Part shown: piece after piece, positions 8,690-17,090 of the stretch | Layout: each line of letters opens with the position of its first letter | Position numbering within the stretch: the first letter of the stretch is position 1 | NCBI RefSeq assembly: GCF_039545455.1 | Contig: NZ_CP154468.1 | Coordinates: 1-64,000 of the forward strand | Source of the DNA: Brucella sp. BE17 | Lineage (GTDB): Bacteria; Pseudomonadota; Alphaproteobacteria; Rhizobiales; Rhizobiaceae | Direction: 5' to 3' | DNA length: 64,000 nucleotides | Program-made: the position numbers and the translations under genes | The notes under the pieces: generated by a model | Told to the model about the DNA's origin: nothing | The model's input: the letters and a program-made list of their open reading frames with translations, nothing else | Databases searched by the model: none

Positions 8690-10252
8690 ATGAGCACCAC
8701 CGCACATCCCGACACAATCCTTATCATCGACTTTGGCAGTCAGGTCACACAGCTGATCGCGCGCCGCGTGCGCGAAGCCAATGTCTATTGCGAAATCGCG
8801 GCCTTCCAGACTGCGGAAGACGCTTTCAAGCGTCTCAACCCCAAGGGGGTCATCCTTTCTGGTAGCCCGCATTCGACGACCGATATCGGCAGCCCTCGCG
8901 CGCCACAGGCTGTTTTCGAGGCTGGTATTCCGGTTCTCGGCATCTGCTATGGCGAGCAGACCATGTGCGAACAGTTAGGCGGCAAGGTCGAGGCTGGCCA
9001 TGACCGCGAGTTCGGTCGCGCGTTTCTCGATGTTCAGGAAGACAGTCCGCTGTTTCACGGCATCTGGGCCAAGGGGACCCGGCATCAGGTGTGGATGAGC
9101 CACGGTGATCGTGTTACAGCGCTGCCGGATGGTTTTGCGATCATCGGCACGTCACCCAATGCGCCCTATGCTGCCGTTGCCGACGAAAAGCGCAAATATT
9201 ACGGTGTGCAGTTCCACCCGGAAGTTGTGCATACGCCCGATGGTGCCAAACTGTTGCAGAATTTCGTTCACCGTATAGTTGGCGTTAAGCCCGGCTGGAC
9301 GATGGGTGCCTATCGCGAGCAGGCTGTGGAAGCGATCCGCAAGCAGGTCGGCAGTGGCAAGGTTATCTGCGCGCTATCGGGTGGTGTGGATTCTTCCGTA
9401 GCGGCCCTTCTGGCGCATGAAGCCATTGGCGATCAGCTTACTTGTATCCTTGTCGACCATGGTCTGATGCGCAAGGACGAAGCTGCCAAGGTCGTGGAGA
9501 TGTTTCGCGAGCATTACAATCTGCCGCTAATTCTTGTTGACGCCGCCGACCGTTTCATTGGCGAACTGGAAGGCGAGAGCGATCCGGAAAAGAAGCGCAA
9601 GACGATCGGCCGTCTGTTCATCGAAGTGTTCGAGGAAGAGGCCAAGAAGCTTGGCGGTGCCGATTTCCTCGTTCAAGGCACGCTTTACCCCGATGTTATC
9701 GAAAGCGTGTCGTTTACCGGTGGACCGTCGGTGACGATCAAATCACACCATAATGTGGGTGGTCTGCCCGAGCGCATGAAGATGCAGCTCGTTGAACCGC
9801 TGCGCGAGCTGTTCAAGGACGAAGTCCGCCTGCTCGGCAAGGAATTGGGCCTGCCTGACAGTTTTATTGGTCGTCATCCCTTTCCGGGACCTGGTCTTGC
9901 TATCCGCTGCCCGGGCGGCATTACGCGCCAGAAGCTTGAAATCTTGCGCGAAGCCGATGCCATCTATCTGGATGAAATCCGCAAGGCTGGTCTTTATGAC
10001 GCGATCTGGCAAGCCTTTGCTGTTTTGCTTCCCGTTCAGACAGTGGGTGTGATGGGCGATGGGCGCACGTATGAATTCGTCTGCGCGCTGCGGGCAGTGA
10101 CATCGGTCGATGGCATGACGGCTGATTTCTATCATTACGACATGAACTTCCTCGGTAATGCGGCAACGCGGATCATCAACGAAGTCCGCGGCATCAACCG
10201 CGTTGTCTATGACGTAACCTCGAAGCCGCCAGGCACAATCGAGTGGGAATAA
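8690..10252 (+). CDS. guaA: GMP synthase (glutamine-hydrolysing)
   Basis: GuaA converts XMP to GMP using glutamine and ATP. The protein of about 520 residues has a class I glutamine amidotransferase domain (catalytic Cys in GICYGEQTM, His in QFHPEV), an ATP pyrophosphatase domain with the P-loop [13 protein letters not shown] (about 230-242), and the C-terminal dimerisation domain ([13 protein letters not shown], ending [11 protein letters not shown]). I prefer the ATG at 8690 over one at 8681. The last codons form part of the island attachment site, and the gene stays intact because the repeat restores its end. An intrinsic terminator follows at 10301. Confidence 0.97.
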   Translation: MSTTAHPDTILIIDFGSQVTQLIARRVREANVYCEIAAFQTAEDAFKRLNPKGVILSGSPHSTTDIGSPRAPQAVFEAGIPVLGICYGEQTMCEQLGGKVEAGHDREFGRAFLDVQEDSPLFHGIWAKGTRHQVWMSHGDRVTALPDGFAIIGTSPNAPYAAVADEKRKYYGVQFHPEVVHTPDGAKLLQNFVHRIVGVKPGWTMGAYREQAVEAIRKQVGSGKVICALSGGVDSSVAALLAHEAIGDQLTCILVDHGLMRKDEAAKVVEMFREHYNLPLILVDAADRFIGELEGESDPEKKRKTIGRLFIEVFEEEAKKLGGADFLVQGTLYPDVIESVSFTGGPSVTIKSHHNVGGLPERMKMQLVEPLRELFKDEVRLLGKELGLPDSFIGRHPFPGPGLAIRCPGGITRQKLEILREADAIYLDEIRKAGLYDAIWQAFAVLLPVQTVGVMGDGRTYEFVCALRAVTSVDGMTADFYHYDMNFLGNAATRIINEVRGINRVVYDVTSKPPGTIEWE

Positions 10253-10272
10253 TTTGGCGTCTGGTAAAGACC
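10241..10272 (+). other. Left attachment site (attL) at the 3' end of guaA
   Basis: The 32 bases from the third-last guaA codon (GAG TGG GAA TAA) to 20 bases past the stop are repeated without mismatch at 23742-23773. An integrase gene follows immediately. Direct repeats of a gene's 3' end flanking an integrase-bearing segment mark site-specific integration; the 3' end of guaA is a known integration site for islands with this type of integrase. Confidence 0.9.
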
Positions 10273-10300
10273 GGCACCAAAGAGCATGAAATAGCAGCTA

Positions 10301-10328
10301 AGCCCGCGTAATTGCGGGCTTTTTTGTT
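10301..10328 (+). terminator. Intrinsic terminator of guaA
   Basis: An AAGCCCGC / GCGGGCTT hairpin with a short loop is followed by TTTTTTG and more Ts. It sits 49 bp after the guaA stop and is repeated with one mismatch near 23801-23827 after the second attachment site. Confidence 0.85.
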
Positions 10329-10379
10329 TTTTGGTGCTGCACTGTCTGGCATGGATTGGCACCACCAAGAAGAAATTTT

Positions 10380-10540
10380 TCATGGCATGAAAAATGGTAT
10401 TTCGCAGCCCGATGCCATGCTATCAGCGCAATACCATGACGGCAAAATCCCCGGCATCATGGTATTGAAAATGATTAAGCCACTGATATTAAAGGAAAGA
10501 AACGCTCTAATTTGCCGGTTTTTAATCATGGTATTTTCAG
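10380..10540 (+). promoter_or_regulatory. Repeat-rich integrase upstream region (possible arm sites and promoter)
   Basis: Short repeats of the type ATGGTATT and its complement AATACCAT, plus ATGGCATG/GATGCCATGC, occur at least six times between att and the integrase gene. Clusters like this often hold integrase arm-binding or autoregulatory sites. Two 11-bp copies of ATCATGGTATT (10456 and 10525) bracket 69 bp that is missing from the related copy near 23955. Confidence 0.45.
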
Positions 10541-10544
10541 AGCG

Positions 10545-11753
10545 TTGAAAGGCCGTGTCGTGCTGACAGATACCAAGCTGCGCAACCTGAAACCGCAAGC
10601 CACGCTCTACAAAGTGAATGACCGAGACGGGCTATATGTTGCCGTAACTCCTGCGGGTTCGATCTCCTTTCGCTACAACTACGCTATCCACGGACGGCAG
10701 GAGACGGTCACTTTCGGGCGCTATGGTGCGAGCGGCATCACGCTGGCCGAAGCCAGAGAGCGTCTGAACGAAGCGAAGAAACTCATCGCGGCCGGGAAAT
10801 CTCCGGCCAAAGAGAAGGCGCGAGATAAAGCACGTTTGCGTGGATCTGAGAGCTTTGCAGAATGGGCCGAGAAATGGCTACGCGGCTATCAGATGGCAGA
10901 GTCGACGCGTGATATGCGCCGTTCGGTCTTTGAGCGCGATCTCAAATCCAAATTCGGGAGCTGGAAGCTCGCAGAAATTACCCATGAAGACTTGCGCAAT
11001 CATCTCGATGCGATTGTAGAACGGGGAGCACCGGCGACAGCAGTCCATGCTCGCGAGGTTGTATCTCAGGTATTCCGTTGGGCTATCGAGCGTGGCCAGA
11101 AGTTAGAGAACCCGGCCGATTTGGTTCGCCCAAACAGCATTGCCAAGTTTGAACCGAGGGACCGCGCTTTAACCGCGGACGAGATCGGGCTGATGTACCA
11201 GTACCTTGAGCGCGTTGCGACGGGACCATCGTTCCGCGCTGCTGCCAAGCTTCTGCTGCTGACAATGGTGCGCAAAAGCGAGCTGACCAACGCCACCTGG
11301 AGCGAAATCAGTTTCAGTGATGCGCTTTGGACAATCCCTAAGGAACGGATGAAGCGCCGCAACCCGCATCTGGTTTTTCTCTCGCGGCAAGCGCTGGACA
11401 TCTTCATTGCGCTCAAGACGTTCGCGGGTGGCTCCGATTACGTCCTGCCATCGCGATATGACACTGATTCCCCCATGAGCAGCGCCACGCTGAACCAAGT
11501 GCTTACGCTGACCTATAAGGCCGCACAGAGGGACGGAACGCGGCTTACAAAGTTTGGCCCTCACGACCTGCGCCGCACCGCTAGCACGTTGCTGCATGAG
11601 GCAGGTTACAACACGGACTGGATTGAGAAGTGTCTTGCTCACGAGCAGCGAGGCGTTCGTGCCGTTTACAACAAGGCTGAGTACCGGCAGCAGCGCACGG
11701 AAATGATGCAGGATTGGGCTGACATGATTGATGAATGGACTAAGAATCAATAA
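10545..11753 (+). CDS. int: P4-type tyrosine site-specific integrase
   Basis: This recombinase integrates and excises the island at guaA. It begins with a DUF4102-type N-terminal arm-binding domain (LTDTKLRNLKPQATLYKVNDRDGLYVAVTP), then a core-binding domain (about residues 90-180) and a catalytic domain. The catalytic residues are visible as MVRKSELTNATW (first Arg), HDLRRTAST (HxxR) and the late AVYNKAEY (nucleophile Tyr). I use a TTG at 10545; GTG at 10560 (giving MLTDTKLRN) is equally likely, and an upstream TTG at 10512 less so. All catalytic residues are intact, so the element may still be able to excise. Confidence 0.9.
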   Translation: MKGRVVLTDTKLRNLKPQATLYKVNDRDGLYVAVTPAGSISFRYNYAIHGRQETVTFGRYGASGITLAEARERLNEAKKLIAAGKSPAKEKARDKARLRGSESFAEWAEKWLRGYQMAESTRDMRRSVFERDLKSKFGSWKLAEITHEDLRNHLDAIVERGAPATAVHAREVVSQVFRWAIERGQKLENPADLVRPNSIAKFEPRDRALTADEIGLMYQYLERVATGPSFRAAAKLLLLTMVRKSELTNATWSEISFSDALWTIPKERMKRRNPHLVFLSRQALDIFIALKTFAGGSDYVLPSRYDTDSPMSSATLNQVLTLTYKAAQRDGTRLTKFGPHDLRRTASTLLHEAGYNTDWIEKCLAHEQRGVRAVYNKAEYRQQRTEMMQDWADMIDEWTKNQ

Positions 11754-11789
11754 TCGTTGATGTTAATATGTTAGTGCACAAAACGTCTT

Positions 11790-12686
11790 TTGAATATTAA
11801 AGGCGAAATATCTGTTGCCTCAGGCGGGATTCTTAGTTGTGTATCGTTTACTGTGTTCTATTTGGATGTGTTGGTAGGAGATTTGGGATTGGAATATATG
11901 TTAGCGGCTTTATTACCTTTACTTTTTCTTGCTTCGCTTTTTTTCCTTCCAAATGGGATGTGGAAGGCTGGACAAACATTAAAAGGAAATCCTGAAATAC
12001 GAAAGAAAGCTGCTGAAGCCCGTCAGTCTGAGGTTGATCGCCTAAACGCGGGATTAATAAATTCGATAGGACAATTAAAAAATCAGTTGGATGGTTATTA
12101 TCAGATTGAGAAGATTTACAAAGCAATTCAATATGTGATTGCGCGGCATGATTGGTATGAAACGCAGAGGTCTGTGATCCTTGGTTATGTACTTACTATA
12201 ACTGGAATAGTATTTGCTGGAATCACCGCATATTTGGCTACGATTAACGATTTGGTACCAGAGAGATCTTTGATAATTATTGCGAGTATAGGGATGACGC
12301 TAACTATCGGTTTGTTTAACATAGTTCATCTTTACAATAAAGAACTAGATCAAGATCGGCCGTATCGTTTGATTGCTGATATAAGGCATTGGTTTTTTCG
12401 TTATTCTATGCCTGATAAGATAAAAGATTATCAAGGACGTATGGATTATACAAATATTGCTATTGATGTTATTTCTGAAAAAGAAAAATTCTTTAATAGG
12501 GTAATGGAAGTGTCCTCATTAGGGGAGTCTGTGCGAGAAGACTTGGAGCAATTGTTTATACTTCATATTTTGGTAAAGCATAAAAGTGAATCATTGCAAA
12601 AAATGAGATCAAGCTTTACGTTTTTGGTGTTTTTCTTGAATATATCGGCTGTATATTTTTTTATTTATTATAGTATTATTAAATGA
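11790..12686 (+). CDS. Multi-TM protein, first gene of a two-gene cassette of unknown function
   Basis: I do not recognise this 298-residue protein. It has two hydrophobic segments near the N-terminus (about 10-30 and 36-54), a charged helical stretch (about 60-125) ending in RHDWYETQR, a helical hairpin of two long TM segments (about 127-148 and 158-183), a hydrophilic region and a last TM segment (about 275-295). The central W-Y motif followed by a TM pair resembles the layout of SLATT-type 2TM effector domains, but I cannot confirm homology. The proposed start is TTG at 11790; an ATG at 11898 is an alternative. It overlaps the next gene by 4 bp and is markedly AT-rich relative to its neighbours, which suggests transfer. 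Confidence 0.7.
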   Translation: MNIKGEISVASGGILSCVSFTVFYLDVLVGDLGLEYMLAALLPLLFLASLFFLPNGMWKAGQTLKGNPEIRKKAAEARQSEVDRLNAGLINSIGQLKNQLDGYYQIEKIYKAIQYVIARHDWYETQRSVILGYVLTITGIVFAGITAYLATINDLVPERSLIIIASIGMTLTIGLFNIVHLYNKELDQDRPYRLIADIRHWFFRYSMPDKIKDYQGRMDYTNIAIDVISEKEKFFNRVMEVSSLGESVREDLEQLFILHILVKHKSESLQKMRSSFTFLVFFLNISAVYFFIYYSIIK

Positions 12687-13411
12687 TTTCTAATTCATTT
12701 GTTCGATCTGAAGCGTCATTTCTTTATCATTCAGCCAGCTTATGTAGAGAAGCAAAGGAGGGGAGTGATGGAGCTTGGCAAATTGCACCATATATGTGCT
12801 CAATAGATTACACGCCAGATTGCCTCGAGGTGCTAGCAGAACTGAAGCAAATGTTAGCGGAGAAATTTCCTGTACTTTCCCATTTCGGAGAGCGGCGAGC
12901 GGATCGTGCTTACGGTTCAAATTCTGGTAGTATAACTAAGCCAAATTACGTATCGCGTATCAAAAAATTTCCAATCAACGAGGTTAATCAACATAATGAG
13001 ATATTAGAGACTGCACGGCGGGAACCCTCATCCGGAGGTTTGGTTTTTTCAATTTTTAATCCGAGCGATCTAGTCGAAAAGAAGCGTCCAGGCTTTGTGC
13101 CATGTTTAATTGCAGGCTCTTTTCTTGTCCATGAGGGGCAATTACAGCTGAATGCATTTTTTCGATCTCAAAGCGTCGTTGAGTTTGGTTTATTTGATCT
13201 CGAATTTTTGAGGAGATTTCAGATTGATACTGCTGAAAGGATTAATAATCACAGCAGAAAAAAGATCGCGGTAGGAAGTTTAAATATACAATTCGGTCGT
13301 ATTATTATACAGCGCCGCCTTGCTAGGAACAGTAACGGTTTTATAAGGCGACAAGATATCATCGACGATTGGATATCTAATTTATACGAGTTTTGTTTGA
13401 AACACGATTAA
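12683..13411 (+). CDS. Divergent thymidylate-synthase-fold protein paired with a TM protein
   Basis: The 242-residue protein matches the thymidylate synthase pattern in order: YG at 77-78, a segment like the basic dimer loop, FNPSD at 125-129 (compare the WNxxD/E region), VPC at 139-141 with the likely nucleophile Cys141, L-QLNAFFRS at 153-162 with the phosphate-binding Arg161-Ser162, then GL at 169-170 and VGSLNIQFG near 197-205. In an ungapped alignment the position of TS Asn177 is Asp172; Asp there is typical of dCMP-acting relatives. The usual His/Tyr of the HxY motif are Asn/Phe, and the C-terminus is atypical. ATG overlaps the upstream stop by 4 bp, implying coupled translation. Enzyme activity is inference. 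Confidence 0.65.
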   Translation: MISNSFVRSEASFLYHSASLCREAKEGSDGAWQIAPYMCSIDYTPDCLEVLAELKQMLAEKFPVLSHFGERRADRAYGSNSGSITKPNYVSRIKKFPINEVNQHNEILETARREPSSGGLVFSIFNPSDLVEKKRPGFVPCLIAGSFLVHEGQLQLNAFFRSQSVVEFGLFDLEFLRRFQIDTAERINNHSRKKIAVGSLNIQFGRIIIQRRLARNSNGFIRRQDIIDDWISNLYEFCLKHD

Positions 13412-13456
13412 TTCGATTTTTGCATTCTATATGGGCACACTATTCGCAATTATCTT

Positions 13457-13576
13457 TGTCCGTAAAACCCCCGTTTTTCGGACAGTGGATAACTTTTGAA
13501 CCACTGAAATTAATAACCAATCAAAACATAGGCATGCGGTCATTTTTCTGTCCGGAAACTAACGTTTTACGGACAG
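13457..13576. repeat. Two inverted repeats sharing a TGTCCG core
   Basis: At 13457-13484 TGTCCGTAAAA faces TTTTTCGGACA; at 13548-13576 CTGTCCGGAAAC faces GTTTTACGGACAG. The same arm therefore occurs four times in alternating orientation in 120 bp, between the TS-like gene and the alpA gene. The spacing suggests paired binding sites for a dimeric regulator or an accessory origin site. Confidence 0.6.
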
Positions 13577-13679
13577 AAGGTATTGAAATTATTCAATAAT
13601 TTCTCACGAAATGTCTGGATTGTCCGGGCAGATGCAAGCAATAATCGAACCTCAAATCTACGCATAAGAGGTATTCGAA

Positions 13680-13913
13680 ATGAAAAAGGAAAACAGAAAC
13701 AGAGAAAAGACGCTTATTAATCGCAAGACGCTCCTCGATATAGTGCCGCTATCCGATAGAACTATTTACAACATGGAGAAGCGCGGAGATTTTCCACGTA
13801 GAATTGCTCTCACAAGCCGAAATGTTGTTTGGGTTTTGAGCGAAGTTGAGCAGTGGATCGAGGCTCGTAGAAATTCTGGTGCGCAGGCTCCCCGTCCGGG
13901 AATGGGAGCGTGA
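13680..13913 (+). CDS. AlpA-family excision/transcription regulator
   Basis: This 77-residue MerR-like winged-helix protein has the AlpA signature: LINRKTLLDIVPLSDRTIYNMEKRGDFPRRI, then VVWVLSEVEQWIEAR. AlpA proteins of P4-type elements control integrase or act as excision factors, and in alphaproteobacterial plasmids they often precede a replication initiator. Here it sits 4 bp ahead of the initiator gene, so the two are probably co-transcribed. The inverted repeats at 13457-13576 are plausible operators. A broken relative lies at 39117-39308. Confidence 0.85.
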   Translation: MKKENRNREKTLINRKTLLDIVPLSDRTIYNMEKRGDFPRRIALTSRNVVWVLSEVEQWIEARRNSGAQAPRPGMGA

Positions 13914-13916
13914 TGC

Positions 13917-15032
13917 ATGGCAATCAAGCCCGAAGGGCTTCGCCAGATTGATGCTTCCACTCTATTAGGCCGAATTGAGAGCGCTCGCGGTGCCAACGCG
14001 GCGCGGGAGCAACCCATTTCGCAGGGTGCTGGGGCAACAGGCCAGAATGAGTTTGATAGTCACGCGACTATAAATTCTTCCAACATATCGACCGTTCATG
14101 AGCAGATGGCGCGGCTTAAAGAGCGTGACAAGGCGCTCTCTCTTGTACGAAACGCACCAAAAGGTGACGATCAGGCTGACTTTTTTGTGCCTGGCTTATT
14201 TGATGTTGGCGGACGCGATAATCGTTCAATTATGGACGTAGCGCCATTTCGCCTTTCAAAGCGCGATAAGCGTGCAGGGGAGGTTATCCGCCATGAATTG
14301 CCAGACGGCTATGTTGAAGTGAAATCTGGTCCCGACGGAATGGCGTCCGTATGGGATTACGACATCGTTTTGATGACGATTTCTCATCTCACCGAAGCCG
14401 TGAACCGCTGGCGCGACTGTAAGGGTGAAAAGCCGTCCCGCACCTTCACGCCGCACGTTTCCGACATTCTGAAATTTGCCAGAAGGGGCGACGGGAGCCG
14501 TCAGGTCGAGGAACTGGAGGCCGCATTGGATCGCCTTAAAGGGACGACCATCAAAACCGTTCGTGACCGTCAAACCAGTGACGGAAAAACTATGCGGGAG
14601 GTTGAAGCCGAAGGACTTATCAGCAGCTATCGGGTTGTGTCCCGGACGGACACTAAAAAGCTTAGTATCGTTGAGATCGAAGCTCCGAAGTGGATCTATC
14701 GCGAGATTGTAGAGGGTAAAAGCCCAGACGTGCTAACCGTTCACCCCGATTATTTTCTGATAGATCCGGGCATAGGCCGGTTCTTATACAGGTTGGCTCG
14801 GCGGGCCGCAGGAAGGCGAAATGCTAAGTGGTCGTTCCGCACGCTCTATGCGCGCAGTGGCAGCACCGGTAAGTTTAAGGATTTTTCTCGTCATCTCCGA
14901 AAGGTGATAGCTGCCAATGATTTACCTGAGTATCTCCTTCGTGAGGAGCCGGGGAAAAGCGGACCACAGGTCGTAATGATTTATCGTGAAATGTCCGACA
15001 TCCAGCCGCCAAGCAGGAACGAGGGTGGTTAA
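13917..15032 (+). CDS. Plasmid replication initiator, RPA family
   Basis: The 371-residue protein belongs to the replication initiator protein A (RPA) family of alphaproteobacterial plasmids. The domain starts at about residue 80 with DQADFFVPGLFDVGGRDNRSIMDVAPFRLSK, continues with YVEVKSGPDGMASVWDYDIVLMTISHLTEA and ends near residue 345; the first 75 residues are low-complexity. The stop codon lies inside an inverted copy of the iteron (15024-15039), and four direct iterons follow 114 bp downstream, so the gene and its origin form one replicon. An island keeping an apparently intact initiator is unusual; activity while integrated is unknown. Confidence 0.9.
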   Translation: MAIKPEGLRQIDASTLLGRIESARGANAAREQPISQGAGATGQNEFDSHATINSSNISTVHEQMARLKERDKALSLVRNAPKGDDQADFFVPGLFDVGGRDNRSIMDVAPFRLSKRDKRAGEVIRHELPDGYVEVKSGPDGMASVWDYDIVLMTISHLTEAVNRWRDCKGEKPSRTFTPHVSDILKFARRGDGSRQVEELEAALDRLKGTTIKTVRDRQTSDGKTMREVEAEGLISSYRVVSRTDTKKLSIVEIEAPKWIYREIVEGKSPDVLTVHPDYFLIDPGIGRFLYRLARRAAGRRNAKWSFRTLYARSGSTGKFKDFSRHLRKVIAANDLPEYLLREEPGKSGPQVVMIYREMSDIQPPSRNEGG

Positions 15033-15340
15033 TAGACGGAAGATAACTGCGATTGATGTTCAGGTAGAGTTGATGACGGTCCTTCGGGGCCGTTTTGCAT
15101 TTGGAAAAGATTATCAGTTTAAGTGGAGAGCGGTCTGTGGATAGTCCGTCTATTAACCACCCTTTCTCCGTCTATTAACCACCGAAACCCGTCTATTAGC
15201 CACCCGATGCCGTCTATTAACCACCGGCCTCTCTCGTAACTAATTGTATATAAATGGTAATTAGGCGATTTTTTCGCCTAAATCTTTTAAAACTAATTAA
15301 AACTTATATTCTTAAAACCCGTTTGCGTGTGGATAAGTCG
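15024..15340. other. Candidate plasmid origin (oriV): iterons, DnaA boxes and AT-rich region
   Basis: Four direct copies of CCGTCTATTAACCACC lie at 15146-15161, 15168-15183, 15189-15204 (one mismatch, AGCC) and 15210-15225, at 22, 21 and 21 bp spacing, about two helical turns. One inverted copy covers 15024-15039. A perfect DnaA box TGTGGATAA is at 15328-15336 and a one-mismatch box TGTGGATAG at 15136-15144. Between iterons and the perfect box is an AT-rich stretch (15237-15318) suited to melting. This is the classic layout of an iteron origin next to its initiator gene. Confidence 0.88.
15076..15097 (+). terminator. Intrinsic terminator of the initiator gene
   Basis: The stem ACGGTCC-TTCG-GGGCCGT has a UUCG-type tetraloop and is followed by TTTTG. 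It lies 44 bp after the initiator stop and separates transcription from the iteron region. Confidence 0.8.
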
Positions 15341-15459
15341 TAAGCGCTAGACGCCGCATGGTTACCGGTTTATTCGGCCGCAACCTTTTTATGCGGTCTT
15401 ATGTGACCGTGTTATTGTCGATAGATCCATCGTGGCACTGCCTCTTCAAGAGAGTACGA

Positions 15460-15984
15460 ATGTTCGAAAAAAAGCATAAGCGCCAGCGCCAACATCTTCT
15501 TTGCGTGATTATGAGCGCGCTCTGTGCTGCATCTATAAGTATCAAATCGGTCATAGCCGAGCCGATAGACATGACGGCGGAAAAGCTTTTGGATATTTGT
15601 TCTTCATCCACTGTGCAGATTGCAGGGACAAAGGGTGACGTGCTTGGCTGGCAGAAGATGACAGATGCCGAAGGAGACGAATTACGTAGCACTTTAGGGA
15701 ATCCAAGCTCGACTGAAGTTGTGGGCTGGCGCCGCAGCGGAACCAGCCGCCCTGAGTTCCTCTGGTTTGCAACCCATGCAGCTCATGTCATGACTTGCTG
15801 GTATACAAAGCCGGACGCTACAGGCTTACTCGACAGTTTATCTGAACACCTGGGTTCCCCTGATGAACTCGATAGAAACGATGCTAGAAATAGCATCACA
15901 GCGTTATGGTTGCGAAACCAGCTCGAATATTCATTCGTCCAGTTCCGATCCTCGGCAATTGTCACGATCGGCTCACAACGCTAA
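15460..15984 (+). CDS. Small exported protein of unknown function
   Basis: I do not recognise this protein of about 174 residues. Starting at the ATG at 15460 it has a basic N-terminus (MFEKKHKRQRQHLL) and a hydrophobic stretch ending VIAEP, which reads as a signal peptide. The rest is soluble with two or three cysteines (LLDICSSST, MTCWYTK), which could form a disulfide in the periplasm. A longer reading from 15358 would lack any visible ribosome site and place the signal segment internally. It lies between the origin and the second iteron pair. Confidence 0.55.
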   Translation: MFEKKHKRQRQHLLCVIMSALCAASISIKSVIAEPIDMTAEKLLDICSSSTVQIAGTKGDVLGWQKMTDAEGDELRSTLGNPSSTEVVGWRRSGTSRPEFLWFATHAAHVMTCWYTKPDATGLLDSLSEHLGSPDELDRNDARNSITALWLRNQLEYSFVQFRSSAIVTIGSQR

Positions 15985-16114
15985 GCGATGAGCTGCGAGC
16001 CGAGGCGAAGGCCTTTCGTGAAGAAATCAGCTATGTTGGCAGGGGAGCGGCAAGCTCAGCGTTTGGGCGGTGACGTCGTGGAGATGACGATATTCCTTAG
16101 TTGAAGCAAATAAG

Positions 16115-16414
16115 TTGGCACCAAAGGAAAAGCTGGTGAGGCGGATCAGGACGACGACAGCGCTTGAGCAGGCTTTCGAGCGGAACGACAACAGCGAAGC
16201 ATTGAGGCTTCTCAGTGAAGGATATCCAATCGTCTACAGGGAGCCAGAAACGCCCATAGGGCATGTTATCCAGCGCTACCCGGACGGGAGACGCGAGCTG
16301 GTGAGCTACGAAAACGGCGAGCCGGTTGTAGTGGCCGAGCTATCGCCCGTTTCCCCGGAGCTTAAGCCCGCGAAATACGATCCCAGAGACCTGATAAGCT
16401 GCGACGACGATTAA
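16115..16414 (+). CDS. Hypothetical 99-residue protein
   Basis: This is a small acidic-tailed soluble protein, probably starting at TTG 16115 (MAPKEKLVRRIRTTTALEQAF), with no domain I recognise. The middle holds HVIQRYPDGRRELVSYENGEPVV, a short two-strand motif seen in many small plasmid proteins. Codon pattern and lack of internal stops support it, but the rare start codon and weak ribosome site make it uncertain. Confidence 0.45.
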   Translation: MAPKEKLVRRIRTTTALEQAFERNDNSEALRLLSEGYPIVYREPETPIGHVIQRYPDGRRELVSYENGEPVVVAELSPVSPELKPAKYDPRDLISCDDD

Positions 16415-16517
16415 AGCGCCTGAGAGCCACGTAGAGCCGTTTTTATGGATAGGGCGATGGTGTTGGGTAAAGTGAGGCAGAAAAGCAGCCTAAGAGCCGT
16501 ACAGGCGCGAATTTGGC

Positions 16518-16673
16518 CCGTCTATTACCCACCATCACATTCAAGGCTGACACAGCGGCTTAATCGAAAGCCCACACGGCTGTTTTATCGCGCAGATACA
16601 GTGTGTTGTCGGGTACAGGCACGACACCGCCAGACCGCGCCACAGTTGGCGTGAGGCGGTGGGTAATAGACGG
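16518..16673. repeat. Pair of variant iterons in inverted orientation
   Basis: CCGTCTATTACCCACC at 16518-16533 faces its complement GGTGGGTAATAGACGG at 16658-16673. Both carry the same single change from the origin iterons (ACCC for AACC). They lie 1.3 kb from the origin and could be handcuffing or decoy sites for the initiator, or the boundary of a second origin element. Confidence 0.7.
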
Positions 16674-16690
16674 TGTCGCTAATTTCAGGC

Positions 16691-16720
16691 ACAAAAAACC
16701 CCGCGCGTGGCGGGGTGTTT
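16691..16720 (-). terminator. Terminator of the trb-like operon
   Basis: Reading the minus strand, CCCCGC-CACGC-GCGGGG is followed by TTTTTTG. It lies about 20 bp past the stop of the last minus-strand gene of the transfer cluster. Confidence 0.8.
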
Positions 16721-16734
16721 GTTCATTGAATATC

Positions 16735-17043
16735 TTATTCTGCTTCATTTCTGCGACGGTAAGCGGCGTGCATTTTCTCCGCCATTTGCGCATGAGCTGC
16801 GGTAGCTCTTTTGCTTCCGATAAGTGGAGCGCGTGTTAGAGTTGACGCACCACTAAGAAGCGACATTCCTATCCCAAAGCGAAAGGCGTTGATCTTGTGT
16901 TCGTTGGCTTCGAGATAGGCGTTTACCCTGTCGAGTTGGGGACCATATCCAGCTTTCACCAAGATGTAACGCAGGCCGAATACACCGAAAGCGACTGCGG
17001 TGCTGACTGCGACAAAGATTGAAAATTTTATAATTGGTTCCAT
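16735..17043 (-). CDS. Small membrane protein at the end of the trb-like operon
   Basis: This 102-residue product has one clear N-terminal TM segment (about 5-30, FSIFVAVSTAVAFGVFGLRYIL) and a second weak one around 55-70 (FGIGMSLLSGASTL). The tail is basic and ends in RRRNEAE. I do not recognise it. It lies 47 bp downstream of the TrbL-like gene, before a strong terminator, so it is probably co-transcribed and may help membrane assembly of the transfer components. Confidence 0.6.
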   Translation of the reverse strand: MEPIIKFSIFVAVSTAVAFGVFGLRYILVKAGYGPQLDRVNAYLEANEHKINAFRFGIGMSLLSGASTLTRAPLIGSKRATAAHAQMAEKMHAAYRRRNEAE

Positions 17044-17090
17044 GGTCTGTCTCCTAAGTCGTTAGATGCACGGCTCGATGGCCGTATTGC

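Noticed and set aside
15146..15225. Four regular repeats that could be taken for a CRISPR array
   Set aside because: The period is only 21-22 bp with 5-6 bp between 16-bp units, no spacers of CRISPR length and no cas genes; it is an iteron set.
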